Assembly: GCA_016748015.1 (NCBI GenBank)
Contig: JAAOMT010000778.1
Coordinates: 66,945 to 130,944 of the forward strand
DNA: 64,000 nucleotides
Source: Geosiphon pyriformis
Lineage: Eukaryota > Glomeromycota > Glomeromycetes > Archaeosporales > Geosiphonaceae
Reading direction: 5' to 3'
Below the pieces are notes generated by a model that worked only from the letters and a program-made list of their open reading frames with translations, searched no databases and had not been told where the DNA came from. A program made the translations under genes and the position numbers. This document shows, one piece after another, positions 18,179-30,439 of this stretch. Every line of letters begins with the position of its first letter. The first letter of the stretch is position 1.

Positions 18179-21100
18179 GCAGTCTGGTTTGGAAATTTGC
18201 TATGTGTAATGTTCGGGGCATGAATGTTCCTGCAAAGCAGGATAATATAGTTCATTGGCACAAAGACATGGGCAATTTGGTTTCTATTTTTACTGAAATG
18301 AAGTTGAAGGATAAGGTTTGTCCCTGGATTATCAACAAGTTTGATGGTGTTTGGGTGTTTACCTCTGGTTTGGATTCTGGATATTTGGGTGCTGGTGTGG
18401 TGGTTGTCATGGACTCTTCTTTGGCAAGGCATGTGTGCAAGGTTTCTGAAGTGCCTGGCCAGCTTCTGTCTATTAAATTACTTTTTAAGAATAAGCTCTC
18501 AGTGTCAATTCTGAGGCTTTATGCTGGTGCTTCTTCGGCAGTATGGTTTTCTCAGGCTGATGAGATCAACTCTCTTATTGCAAGGGCTGTTAACGAATCT
18601 TCTTTCATCATTCTCAGAGGTGATTTTAATGAAGACAGTTCTCATAAAAGTGCAAGTTTCAAAAATTGCTTTGATTTGGGTCTGGTTAATTCTTTAGTTG
18701 GTAGCCCAGCTGTGAAAATGCCCACTTGAGAAAATTCTAGGGGTGTTAAAAAAACAATTGATTATGTGTTTGTTTCCCCGAATCTGGTCAATGCAATAGC
18801 AAATCGTGGGGTTTTAAATGTCAGTGAGCATTTTGACATGGACCATCAAGCTGTTTTAGTGTCTTTGGGTTTGGGTGGACTTTTGGATACGCACTTAAAT
18901 TCTCTTTGCATGCAAGTGAATAGGGATTGTTGGAAGTTTAACATCAAGAATACTGATAAAACTAGGTGGTTGGAGTTCAAAGATGCTTTGGCTGCTAATG
19001 TTTCTATGTTCTCGGATGCTTTTGGTGTGGCAGTGAGATTTTCAAATATGAATGCTATGTGGGACATTATTCGCAAGATCATGGTTCTTTCAGCAGGTGG
19101 TACATTTAGGAAAAAATGGTTCAAAGGTTTTGATGGTGTGTTTACCAAGACTTCCTCTAGGTTTCACAAGCTGGAGCTGCTGGTTTTTAAGTTGGTCAAG
19201 GCTTCACGTTTGGCTTCTAGTGATGGTTTTGCTTCTTTGTTGGAGGTTTGACACAGGCTCAACTTCTCTGGTGCATTGGTGGTTAAGTCTCTGTTTCTTT
19301 CAGGTTCTAATTTTGATCTTATTCATTCTGCGCTGGCCAAAGCAAGGAAATCATACTGCTCTTTCAAATTATTGGAATCCAAGCGCACTGAGGAATTCTT
19401 GATCAAGCAGGCTATTGGTAAAAGGATGGAAAGTTTTGAGCTGAACAAGAGACACACCATTAGGAGTATTTTGGAGTGTTCTTTTCACGAGGTGGTTCTG
19501 GATTATCTGGTTGTAGAAGATGAGTTAATTTTAGAGCCTGATTTGGTTAAGTCTAAGGTGGACAAAATTATGGAGGGTTGGACCAGAAAGCATGTGGTGA
19601 TATCTGACATCTCTGAGAATTGGGTCTGCCAATATCGGCTTCTGAATTACGTGTTTGATGGTGCTTTCTCTGATGTCATGTGTTCGATTAGTTTTGATGA
19701 ATTGTTGACTGTTGTCAAGGATCTTCTTGATGGAAAGACGGCTGGTCTTTCTGGTATCTCCAATGAATTGTGGAAACATTGTGACAAATCTGTTTTGGAT
19801 TTGCTTTTGGTGCTTTTGAATTCCTGTTTGGTTGGTGAATTGGTTCCTGGGCCATAGAGAGAAGCTTGGGTTTCGATGATTCCTAAACCATATGAATGGG
19901 AGGGAGTTCTTACAAACACCCATCCTATAGCTTTAATTGAAACGGCCTGCAAGATTCTTTCTAAGATCCTTTCAAATAGGATTTCATTGGCTTGCAGCAC
20001 TTTTGAGGTTCTTTGTGGAGACAATTTTTCTGTTTTGAAAGGTACGACAATGCAATCTCCCATTTTTGCTATCAGTTCTGTGGTTGAGAATGCCTTGAAG
20101 AAGAACTGTAAACTTTGGCTGGTTTTATAAGACATGCGTAAAGCTTATAACTCGGTTGGTTGGGAACATCTTAGGAGGAGTCTGGTCAGGATCAAGATGT
20201 GTGACAGATTTATTAAATTTTTTGGCAGTATTCACAATGGTCGTGTCAACAGAGTGATGACTGACTTTGGCTTGACTAATGGGTATTGTGTCTATGATGG
20301 GCTGGATCAGGAAGAAGTTTTCTCGCCTTTTCTCTGGCGTATTTTTTATGACTCACTTTTGTGCAAAGTCAAGAGACAGGAGAGTGTATGTGGTTACAGA
20401 TTGAATTCTCATTTTATTTCCAAAACTGGCCAAGTAGATCTTCAAGCTGGACTGACTTCATTTCTCACTGCTGGTGCTTTTGTCGATGATACTATTTGAG
20501 TTGGTAGCAGCCAGGCTGCTACTCAACACATTCTTAATGTTGCTAGTGAATTTTTCAGGTTCAATGACATTTCTGTAAATAACAACAAGATGGTTGCCAT
20601 CCCTATCAACTGCCAGGTGATGGACCCTTGTTTAACCATTAGTGGCTCACCTATTTCCATAACCAAGAAGAGGGAATCTCATTGCTATTTTGGTATCTTT
20701 TTGTCTTCTGAGGGTCTCTCAAAGTTTAGCTTGGCTAAAGCTCAGGCAGATGTGTGGTTTTTTGTGAATCTTGTTTTAAGGAAGGCGGTTTCGGACAAAC
20801 AGTGTGCATATTTGGTGTTTGCAGTTCTTTTTCCTATCATCAGCTACAGGACTCAGTTCAGTTTTGTTTCTGTTGGTGTTTGTAATAAATGGGATGCTCT
20901 GGTACACAAGATCTTGAAATCTAAGTCTGGGTTGCCACATGATTTCCCCAGTAATGCGCTTCATCACCTTCTTTGTACAATTTAAAGACCTTTGAACAGG
21001 TCCAGGCTGAGAGTAAATTGGCCTCCATTGTTGCTTTTGCGAATTCTACTGGTGTCTTGGGTCACTTGTTTTCTCATAGGTCTCATGACCTCCAGGCTCT

Positions 21101-22852
21101 CAGCTGGTGCTCTTGTTATCCCTTGCTGTTTCCAGCTTGTATTGGTATCAGTCCTTCGAATAATTTTTTGGCAGGTGTGGTTTGTATTTTTTCTGGGTAT
21201 GATTTGTCTTTGGGTGGCTCTCTGACTTGTGTTTTTTGCTATTGAGGTAGTACTCCTATGTCTCTGGTTCTCAGTAAACATTGTGTGTTTTTTCATTCAG
21301 GCATTATGGAATTGCTTTTGTGGAACAGCTTCGTGACCATAATAGAAACGTTTTCAGTTGGAGAACCTTCAAGTGTTGGAAGAGGCTGGACCCTCATGGC
21401 TCGGTCCCTTTGTGGTTTGATCTTTCCGTTCAATTTCTCAGTAGTGTTGTTCCTTCTTCTATTTGTCTCTCTTTTGTGAAGGATTGTGCTGGTTCTAATG
21501 TTCGTTTGTCTCATGGTTTTGGTGTGGTTTGTGACACTCTGCTGACCATCAATATTGCTCGCCTGTCTGTATATACAGATGGGTCTCTAAGTGGTCTGGG
21601 CACTGTTGACGTAAAAGCAGGTACTGCCATTTTCTTTGAGAACATTAATTCGGGTTTAGATGTTGGGATGTCTGGTTTGGTTTCTTCTACTTTAATGGAA
21701 TTGTAGGCAATTGCTTTGGCTCTTGAGTGTGTTCTCTCTTTTTGGTCGATTGACTTGTTTTTGGACACCCAAGCTGTTGTGGATGCATGCAAATCGGAGT
21801 CTTTGTTGGTTTATTCGGATTTTAGGAACCATTGTTGGATTGAGTGCCGTCATATTGCTAATGTCATTCATCGCAAGAATTTGAAAGTGAATTGGATTAA
21901 AGTTAGGGGTCATTCAGACATCTCAGACAATAAATGTGCTGATGCACTTGCTAAAAAAGCCACTTTTTCTGCTTGGTGCCTGTCTCATTTGGTCGGTGAA
22001 CGTTTTCTAAAGACAGGTGGTACCACGGTTTCTGGTAATTCTAGACACTTTGTTCGTGATGTTTTCTGTTCAGTTCATCACGCTTGCTGAGAGGTTGGGT
22101 CTGGATCTTGGGTTGTGACAGATGGTTTGCGTGCTGATGTTAATTGGTCCAAGTCTTCTCTGGTGTGGCACCCCAATTCTCACTTGGCTGCTGGTTCCAT
22201 TAGTGTGCATATAGCTGGCTTTTGGATCTACTTTATGAAGGCCCTTCATTGTCGGCTCCCAGTTGCTATGCGTAAGTGTTTGTATAATAGGGAGTACCCC
22301 AGTGTAGTGTGTATGTATTGTGGTGATGTTGAGATCTTGGATTATGTCTTTTCTTGTTCTCATGATGCCACTGGTCATGCCCAATTATTGGACATTTATG
22401 CTTCGGCTTGGAAGACTCTTTCTGGTTTGTCTCGGTCCTCTTTGTGTGTCTCACAGCTGTTGGCTACCTGTGTTTCTAATGTTGGGGTTGGTGCTGCTCT
22501 GTATAAGGACTTTATTTTCAACAATTGGTATCATGAGTTTGTCTCGGTTTTTAAGAATTCTAAGGTTGGGACTAGTAAAATTGTGAATTTTGTATGTGGG
22601 TTCTGTCTTGCGTTTTGGGATAACATTTGGTTGGTCTGTGCCAGGCACTGGGCATTTATGGAAAAGCATGGTTTAATTTCACATGACGGCTCCGTCCCCC
22701 CTTCAGTTTCTGGTTTGTCTATGGTTTTTTCAGCTGGTGTAATTAGATTGCTAGGTATGGCTGAGGCTTTTGGGGTTGGTTTTAGGTTTTGTAAGTTTTG
22801 TCCGTTTTTTTTAGGTATTGGGGATTTGGTTTCTGTGCATATAGGTGTATAG
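18136..22852 (+). pseudogene. LINE ORF2, copy 2, multiple stops and two frameshifts
   Basis: The frame follows copy 1 ORF2. Stops end segments at 18729, 19251, 19857, 20130, 20499, 21245, 21706 and 22090. One-base or small deletions shift the frame near 20965 and near 21270-21290. The endonuclease (MCNVRGMN, LRGDFNEDSS), reverse transcriptase (AYNSVGWEHL, GAFVDDTI) and RNase H (VYTDGSLSG, FLDTQAVVDAC, KVRGHSDISDNK) are all recognisable. The Cys-rich C-terminal motif reads CMYCGDVEILDYVFSC. As in copy 1 the frame overlaps the end of ORF1 in the -1 register and lacks an ATG upstream of the endonuclease core. Most stops correspond to Trp, Gln or Arg codons of copy 1 changed by one transition. 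Confidence 0.88.
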
Positions 22853-22985
22853 TGTAGTTCTGACTGGCCTGAGTGGCTGGTCACGTGTAGAAAGTGCATG
22901 ATTCACTCCTAGTTTAGATCATTTGTATAATGTATGGCACTAGGTCGCATTTGGACCTCACTTGTTAAATTAAATTAAATAAATA

Positions 22986-23439
22986 AAATAATTAAAATTT
23001 AACTAATAAAAGTTAATAATTAAAATTAGATTAATATTTTGGCTTTTAAATAATTAATATTAAAAAAGTATTATAAAATATTAAAAATTTGTATAAAATT
23101 TTGCTTTATATTTTATTAATAAAAATAATTATATATAATTTGTAAAATTTTATAAATTTTATTGGTAAAAAAACTTGTATAATTAATTATTATTCTGTTA
23201 TATACATATAAATTAAATATGCTATTATTTGTTTTAATTTTAAAAACAGTATAATATTAGCTTTGGTTTCTATTTTAGTTTTAAAAATTTTAATCTAAAA
23301 AAATACAGTTAAATTTGTTTTTCTGTTTAATATGTAAAAATTTTGGTTATATTTTTTTTGTATATGTTTTTAATATATTATTGGTTTTTAAAATCAAATC
23401 TAATTTTTATTTTTTAAATACTATTACTTAAGTAGAAAA
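22986..23439. other. AT-rich spacer after LINE copy 2
   Basis: A/T-dominated with occasional GG/TTGG words. No frame, repeat unit or element terminus was recognised. Confidence 0.6.
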
Positions 23440-23954
23440 ACCAATTTAAAAAGATATTAGAAAAAAATATGATAATTTAGAAAAAACATGATAATATGAA
23501 ATAATTCAGAATAATATAAAATAATACACAATAATATGAAATAGTTAGCCATAATATAAAATAATTAGTTATAGTATAAAAAAATAAAACAATAACAGAA
23601 ATAGCAAATAATAATTAATAATAACAAATAATCAAAAACAATTTTATAAAACAAAAAATATATATAAAAATAAGTAGTTTTAACAAAAAAAAAGAGACAG
23701 TCAAACAAATAAACAGACAAGATAAAAAAAATATATCTTTCTATTTATATTTTTTAGATTTATCTTACCTATATATTTATATTATCTTAAATAAAAAAAT
23801 ATTCTAAACCCAAAAATTTTTTACACTTGATCCATAAATTTTATGTTTAAACCAAATTAATTATTCTCTTATCTTCATTTTCAGTTAGATGTTTTTAATA
23901 TAAACAATAATAACTTAGACCAATTACTCTTAATTATAATAATTAATAATACTA

Positions 23955-24010
23955 ATTTATTTATTTTTATTTTTTATTTATTTATTTATTTTTATTTATT
24001 TTTTTTCTCT
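23955..24010. repeat. Interrupted TTTA/TTTTTA microsatellite
   Basis: A run of TTTA and TTTTTA units of about 55 bp, directly followed by T(8)CTCTTGTAG. It may lie inside the presumed 5' LTR of the chimeric element. Confidence 0.6.
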
Positions 24011-25270
24011 TGTAGAATAACAATATTGTAAAATTAACTATCTGAAAATAGACTTTATAATAGCCTGGTAAAAGAAAAAAGCTCTCTCTAGAATTAAATA
24101 TTAATATTATCTTATTAGCTTACTAGAAAAGCAAAAAGATATTACTAGACCCTAATGATTGTATTTAACTAGTTTAAAGAAGATAGTTTATATACTTAAA
24201 CTGCAAACAGCCAAAACATTTTTTTGTGTCTTATAACCAAAAAACTCTATGGGTAAAATTAGCAAAAATTTTCAAAGACTAATACTACCAACTCATTCTA
24301 GATATCTAGAATAGAAACTTTTAAGCTTTTTTAATCTAAATTAGAACACTAAATATTATTATAATATCTTATTAAGTTTATCTATAATATTTGATGCTTC
24401 TTATAAGATTATAAAATCTACAAAAATAGAACAATTCCAGAAATTTACAAAAGTAGTAACTATTAAAACTATAAAAAAAAATTACTTACTATACAGAAAA
24501 GCATTATTTCAATATTTTAGAAAAAACTTAAAAATATTATTAAAAACTATTATTATAAAAAGTAATTTTTGTTATTATGTATATGCCAAAGTTGACTACT
24601 TATTAAACTAAACAACAGACATAAGAAAACTTGAAAAACAAATTCATTAAAAATTATTAATATACTTAAATTTAACTATTATCTGAACAATAATTAAGAC
24701 TTTTTTAATAATAATCAAGAAATTCAGAAATATACTAGCAAACAATATCTTTAAATAAAAAAAAACAATTATCAAAACCTAATTTCAAAGAATTCAAGTT
24801 TGAATTTGAGGATATACAAACTACACAAGAAAAAACTTAAGTTATAGTCAACAAGAAATCAAAACTTTTCTTACCAATTATTTTTTTATACTACCAGATA
24901 CTAAAAAGTAAAATTCTACTTGATTAACCTACCAAAATACAATTAAAAACTCCAAGTACTTCTAAAACTCTGTACTCTTAGGACTATAACCAAAATCTGG
25001 ACCAAATTCTTAAGAAAATACAAATTATTGTTTGAAAATTTTACCTTAGTAATTATTAAACTTAACAAAAATTTTTTTTTTTGAACATAACTGTTAGTAT
25101 TACCTCTCAACAAATTAACCACTACACTTTTAAGCAAAACAACTATTCTACAACCTATTGGCCACATTAATAAAGGAAAAAAATTAGTCATAAACTCAAC
25201 AAAGCAATCAGACTTATCTTTATTAATATCTTTTTTGTTAATAATTAAACCAATTTTTATTACTCAAATT

Positions 25271-25990
25271 ATGGCTTACAGAGATATTGCTAGACTAAAA
25301 AAATTTTTCAATGAAAAAAAAATGCATATACATAAATTACAAAAGCCAAAAAAGTAATCAAAACTAATAATTAGGACAAAACCAAAATAATTTAAGCTTT
25401 ATTGTTCTTTTTTACAATATTTTTACAATTCTAATATGTTTATCAGACTACAAAATCAGTTCAATATAATAAAACAGAAAAATTATAAAGCAGTAACCAC
25501 TTATTTTAGGCAATTTAATCAAATTTTTCACTAAATTTAGGCAATTAAAAGAAACTATTATACACTAGAACAAATTTTTAATTAATTTATTAAAGAATTA
25601 AAGAATAATATTTTTTAATTTATTAGACTTTGCTATTCTAGTAGCTTATAAAAGGCTGTAATATTTGTTTATAACTTTGAATCAGTAAAGCAAAAAGTCA
25701 ATCATACCTAAGCCATTAACTTAATCATAAATAAAACATTAAATATTAATGTTAAGGTTATCCAATTAAGTAAAAAATTGACTCAAAAAATTGAGAAATT
25801 TTTAGCAGAAAACTCTAAAACTTATTAACTATCACAATATAGAAACAATTTCAACAACTATTAACAACAAAATTAACAACAACAACAATCTTAAAAGTCA
25901 AATCCTCATAATTATTACTATTGTCAGAAATCCAAACATATTACAAGAAATTGCAAAAAAAAATTAGCTAATTAAAACTGAGGAAGTCAA
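25271..25990 (+). pseudogene. Decayed gag with damaged CCHC knuckle (chimeric element)
   Basis: From ATG 25271 the plus-strand frame reads as a gag polyprotein with many stops: MAYRDIARLKKFF, TYFRQFNQ, YTLEQI, FIKELKN, LSKKLTQKIEKFLAENS, then a Gln/Asn-rich stretch, then the knuckle YYCQKSKHITRNC at about 25910-25953. The knuckle fits CX2CX4HX4C except that the first Cys is Tyr (one G-to-A change). It differs from the gag at 55185-56760, whose knuckle is CYRCGLTKHFSRDC. It lies directly before the ORF3 remnant, with no protease or reverse transcriptase between them. Confidence 0.6.
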
Positions 25991-26007
25991 TATCAACTAC
26001 AATTGAA

Positions 26008-26476
26008 ATGAATAAGTATCTGCTAAAAAATATAATAACAGCAATATTTTTACCTTTCAGCACAATTGAAAAAACAATTCAAGAAATCTTATTTATAGAC
26101 AAAAACTTGTTATATAAAAGGCAATTAAAAACTTTATAGTTATCTTAATAAAATCATAAAAGACATAAAACTTATGAAAAAAACAACTTCAGAAATACAA
26201 ATAGAAATTTTGAACATTATACAATTAAATGTCTCAAGAGTTTTAATCATTACAAGAAAAACCAAAACTCTTATACAAAAATTTGGTCTCTTAAATATAA
26301 AACTTATTTTATCTTAGATATTATATATTTTATTCACAAATAACTTCAACAAACTAGTTAGCTTTGAGTTAGACAAAACTTTTCAAATAAATTATTTTAT
26401 AAATAACTTAATTTTGCTAGAGTTCAATTTCTTTAAAAAAAATAATATTATAGTTAAAGCTCATAGTTTTTATTAA
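26008..26476 (+). pseudogene. ORF3 remnant of the gypsy family in the chimeric element
   Basis: From ATG 26008 the translation MNKYLLKN, TIEKTIQEIL and FIDKNLLYKRQLK, then (with stops and shifts) LYKNLVS and ELNFF, ending HSFY at 26476, parallels ORF3 of the element at 49839-57543. It is closest to the version in the element at 28953 (both have TIEKTIQEILFIDK). Homology to ORF3 begins at this ATG. The last codons lie inside the LTR, as in the other copies. Function unknown. Confidence 0.65.
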
Positions 26477-27146
26477 TTATTACATATATTAACTACTGAT
26501 GTTATATAATTAACTATTCTATTTTTAGATAATAATTATTGGTCTAATCAATAATCTAATCAATAATCTGATTATTAATCTGATTATTGACCTAATCATT
26601 AATCTAATTATTGACTATTTTTAATAGTTATATAAGTAATAAGTCTTTCAGCTATAAAAAATTAATATAGCAATTAATCAAGAATAAATAAAATAACAAC
26701 TATTATTTTAATTTTTCTCTTATTGTTTATTCCTTTTTTTTTATTTTTAAGTATCTAAATATCTTAAGATAAAAAATTACTTGTTAACATTTATCTATCT
26801 TTTTTTTAACTTGAATAATTATAACATTTAAAAATTATTGAATAAAATATCACTGAAAAATACATCTAATACCTAATATTGAATTCTAAAAATATTAATA
26901 TAAAGCATAGAATTATACCAATATATTATTATTTGTTAATAGTATGGACAATTTTTCTATCTTCAGATTCTTTAGTTATTTTTTGAAAAAAATAACAACT
27001 GAGATATTTTATGAAATTGATTTTGTATATTGAATTTATGCTTATTCAATTTACTTCTTAAAATTGAATTTTTTTTGATTAATTTTATCACCTTACAATC
27101 TTGTTTTCTCTTGTTATTTATTAGCTTGTTACTCTAATTTATAATA
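26447..27146 (+). repeat. LTR (about 700 bp) of the gypsy-type family, sense orientation
   Basis: It starts ATTATAGTTAAAGCTCATAG and ends GCTTGTTACTCTAATTTATA, the reverse complement of the LTRs that begin TGTTAYRGG with GGAGTAACAAGC. The diverged TGATCA-type minisatellite is visible at about 26545-26620. Many G/C positions of the better copies are A/T here. Confidence 0.8.
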
Positions 27147-28952
27147 ATATTATAAATTTATTGGCCTTTTTAGTCATATTTACAATAATTATATTAATAA
27201 AATAATAATTAATTTTAAATTAATAACTATATTATATATATTAATTTAAATAAGTTTAATTTTATATCTAATTATTAATATATTTATTAATAATACAATA
27301 TAAATTAGTAATAATCAAGTTATAATTTAGTAAATATTAAATATTTCTAGCGTATTTTTTAATATTAATAATATTTTTGTTAATAATAAAAAAACTGTAA
27401 CAATTTTTATTAACTAAAAAATTTAATTTTTATAGTAAAAAAAAATGAATTTTATAAATATTTTGGTGTTTTTTTGTTAACAAAAAGTTTATTAAAATCT
27501 AATATAATTGGAATATATATATAAATATAAAATTTTTTGTTAACAAAATATTAAAAAAAACTTTAATAAACAAACAATTTTTCTATTTTGTTTTGTAATT
27601 TTTAATTTATTATTAATTATAAAATACAATACAATTTTATTTTGAAAAATATATGTTACAAATAAAATATTATTATTAAAAAAAACTTAAAATTTAAGAC
27701 AAAACTGTTTAAAAACTTTTTAATAATATAATTTTTAAATATAAAAAATATTTTGGGCAGATTTTTTAATTACTGCAGTCTAAATTATCAGTACTTAATT
27801 AAATGTTAATGTATTTTTTTAATATTTTGTTAAATTATGTTTTAGTCTTAAAAACAATTTTTTAATTAACTTAAAAAATATATTTTTTGACTATAAGATT
27901 TTTTTTATTAATAATTTGTTTAATACTTTTTACTTAATTAAAAATATTTCAATATTAATTGTTTTAAACTACTATCTTTTTATGTATTGTTTGTTCATTA
28001 AAAAAATTTGAAATTGCTTTTATAAAATAAATTTTAAATAAAAAAAAAAATATTTTAAATAAAAACACTTTTATTATTAAAAAAAACTTAATTTAAAAAA
28101 TTTGGTGTTTTTATAACTTAATACAATAATAAAATTTTTGTGTAATAAGTCTTTTAATATGAATTTTTTAATGTTATTTTATTGTAAAAGTTTTGTAAAA
28201 GTTTATAAATTAGTAAATTTTATTAATATTAATAATAGTTTATTAAATGTAAATTTGAATTTAATTAAAGTATTACAAATAATTTTTTAAGATTTTTAGA
28301 TAATCAGTGATTTTTTATAAAACAGCTGCATTTTTTGTGTTTTGGTTTAAAAATTAAAGTCGAAATATTTGGTTTAGTTTTTTAATTTTGGTCAAGTTAT
28401 AAGTAATTGCTTTAATCTTAAAATATATTTTTTCTTTAAATTGTTTTTATTATTTGTGTTTTTAAAAAAAAATTGTTATTATCAGATTTTTGCAATTATA
28501 GTTAATTAGAAAAATATTATATTTGAAATATTATTTGCAAAAAAATTTGAAAATAATGTAATTTAAAGTTAAAAATTATTTTAAAGTTTTTGGAAATAAA
28601 TATATTAATAAAATGGCTTATATAGTAATTTTATTTGGTTTTTTGCTTTTAATTTATATTAAAAAAAGATTATTTTAACTAATAATATATATATATTTAA
28701 TAATATTTATATCTTATACATAATATGTTTAAGACAATATATTATATTTACTAGAAAATTGGACTTAAAATTTAAATTATTAACAATAGTTTGTTTAATA
28801 ATATTAATTGAATCTGCTTATTTTTGGTTTAATATTTTAATATATATATAATAATTAATTATATTAACAAATTTTTATTTAATTATTACTTATATTACAA
28901 AAGCTGTTTATAAAAAGTTACTAGTTGTTATTTATAAAAAGTTTTATGATAG
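27147..28952. other. A/T-only island, 1.8 kb
   Basis: Nearly pure A/T with homopolymers and TAATA words. No gene, LTR end or LINE block could be recognised. It separates two LTR elements of the same family in opposite orientation. Confidence 0.65.
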
Positions 28953-29635
28953 TGTTACAGGTTGGAGTAACAAGCTAATAAATAGCAAAAAAGAACAAAA
29001 TTGTAAAGTAATAGAAATAATTAAAGAGAAAATTACAATAAGAAAATGAATTAAATAAGTAAGAATTTAATATACATGATTAATTTCATAAAAATCACAG
29101 TTATAAAATTTTTCTGAAAATCTGAAAGTAAAGAAATAGTCTGTGATTGTTAATAAGATAACATTGCTGCTATTATTTTATGTCTTAACTTGGCAATTTT
29201 TAGAATTAATAACAAGTATTATTGTGCTTTTTAATCATTTTTTTATTCAATGAATTACAAGAGCAAGCAATTACTTCTTAAGTTAATTCTAACAATACAA
29301 ATCAAAAAAAAAAAATAAAGTATGTGAATGTCAACAAGTAATCTTTTATTCCAAAATGTTCAAATACTTAAAGATAGGAAAAAAAGAATAAGTAATATAA
29401 GAGAAAGTAATTAATAATGGGTTTTATTTTGTTACTTTGATTATGTCTTTTTATAACTGAGATTTATTACTTATATAGCTATTAAAAGTGGTTAATGACC
29501 AGATCAACAACTAAGTTAATAATCAGATTAATGATTAGGTTATTGATCATTATCTAAAAATAAGATGGCTAATTATATGATATCAGTTGCTAATATATAT
29601 GATAACTAATAAAAAGTATGAGTTTTAACCATAAT
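28953..29635 (-). repeat. 3' LTR of the old gypsy-type element
   Basis: Begins TGTTACAGGTTGGAGTAAC and ends GAGTTTTAACCATAAT. Its length of 683 bp differs from its partner mainly in the number of 12-bp TGATCA-type units around 29500-29545. Confidence 0.85.
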
Positions 29636-30400
29636 ATTATCTTTTTCAAAAAGATTAAGCTCTGACAAAATCAAACTATTTATGGGATAATCTATTTAAA
29701 AGATTTTGTTTAGCTCAAAACTAACTAGTTTATTAAAGTTTTTTGTAGATAAAGTATATAATACCTAAGATAAAATGAGTTTTATATCCAAAAAACCAAA
29801 TCTTTGTATAAAAGTTTTGGCTCTTTTAGCAATAGTCAAAACTCTTAGGACATCTAATTATATAATGCCCAAAATTTTTATTTGTATCTTTGAAGTTGTT
29901 TTCTTTATGATTTCACTAAGACAACCATAAAGTTCTGATTGCTTTCCATATGACAAACTTTTGTCTATAAACAAGATTTCTTGAATTGTTTTTTCAATTG
30001 TGTTAAAAGGTGTAAGTATTATTGCTGTTATATTTTTTAGGAGATATTTATCTATTTTGCTACCAATTTTTTCTTTTCTGGTAGTTGTTTTTTTGGGTTT
30101 AATAATAGTATGTGTTCTATTGTTATCAGTTATAGTGGTCTGTTTTTTAATGATTAAAATAGCATTTAAATAGTTTTTAATCCAATACTCATAAAGAGTA
30201 TAAAAAGTATTTTGAATGTTTTGATTCAGAAAATAATTGTTTATACTGATTGAAGATACCTTTGTTTTGGGAATAATGCATTTATTTATATCTGATTTTT
30301 GTTAATTATTTGGGTCAGTATTATCATAACAGATAACCAATTAGGTTATTTGTAATATTTTTTGAATTGTGTACCATGAATAGGGTAATTATTAAAGATT
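29606..30400 (-). pseudogene. ORF3 of the old gypsy-type element
   Basis: On the minus strand the frame reads KSDINKCIIPKTKVSS, NYFLNQNIQNTFYTLYEYW, KPKKTTTRKEKIGSK, DKYLLKNI, TIAKRAKTFIQRFG and LYTLSTKNFNKLVSF, ending THTFY at 29606 inside the LTR. It is nearly as open as in the younger copy although the rest of this element is riddled with stops; one short stretch (IEDIKLMK of the other copy) is missing. No domain is recognised. Confidence 0.6.
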
Positions 30401-30439
30401 GTTTCATATTAATTTTGTAAAATATAAAAACTATTATTC

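Larger units (their letters stand above)
16166..22985 (+). mobile_element. Near-full-length LINE, copy 2 (same family as copy 1)
   Basis: Head to tail with copy 1 and of the same length and layout: 5' UTR containing CATCCCAAATTCCCC, ORF1 at 16292-18178, ORF2 ending at 22852, conserved 3' UTR to about 22970, and a TTAAAT/TAAATA tail. It differs from copy 1 throughout, mostly by transitions, so this is a separate insertion and not a recent tandem duplication. It has more damage: three stops in ORF1, and about nine stops and two frameshifts in ORF2. Confidence 0.9.
23440..27146 (+). mobile_element. Apparently chimeric LTR element: gag plus ORF3, no pol
   Basis: The 3' end (26447-27146) is an LTR of the same family as those at 28953, 36801, 49839 and 56870, read in sense. 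Just upstream is the ORF3 remnant of that family (from 26008). Upstream of ORF3, instead of pol, is a gag remnant with a zinc knuckle (25271-25990) that differs from the gag of the elements at 28953 and 49839. The leftmost part (about 23440-24060) has short blocks such as CTTAAATAAAAA and TTACACTTGA shared with the solo LTR at 32036-33010, so it may be a 5' LTR of that second family. Left boundary and 5' LTR are uncertain. All frames are heavily broken. Confidence 0.5.

Noticed and set aside
23955-24010. TTTA microsatellite considered as a LINE tail in reverse
   Set aside because: No LINE 3' UTR block adjoins it on either side.
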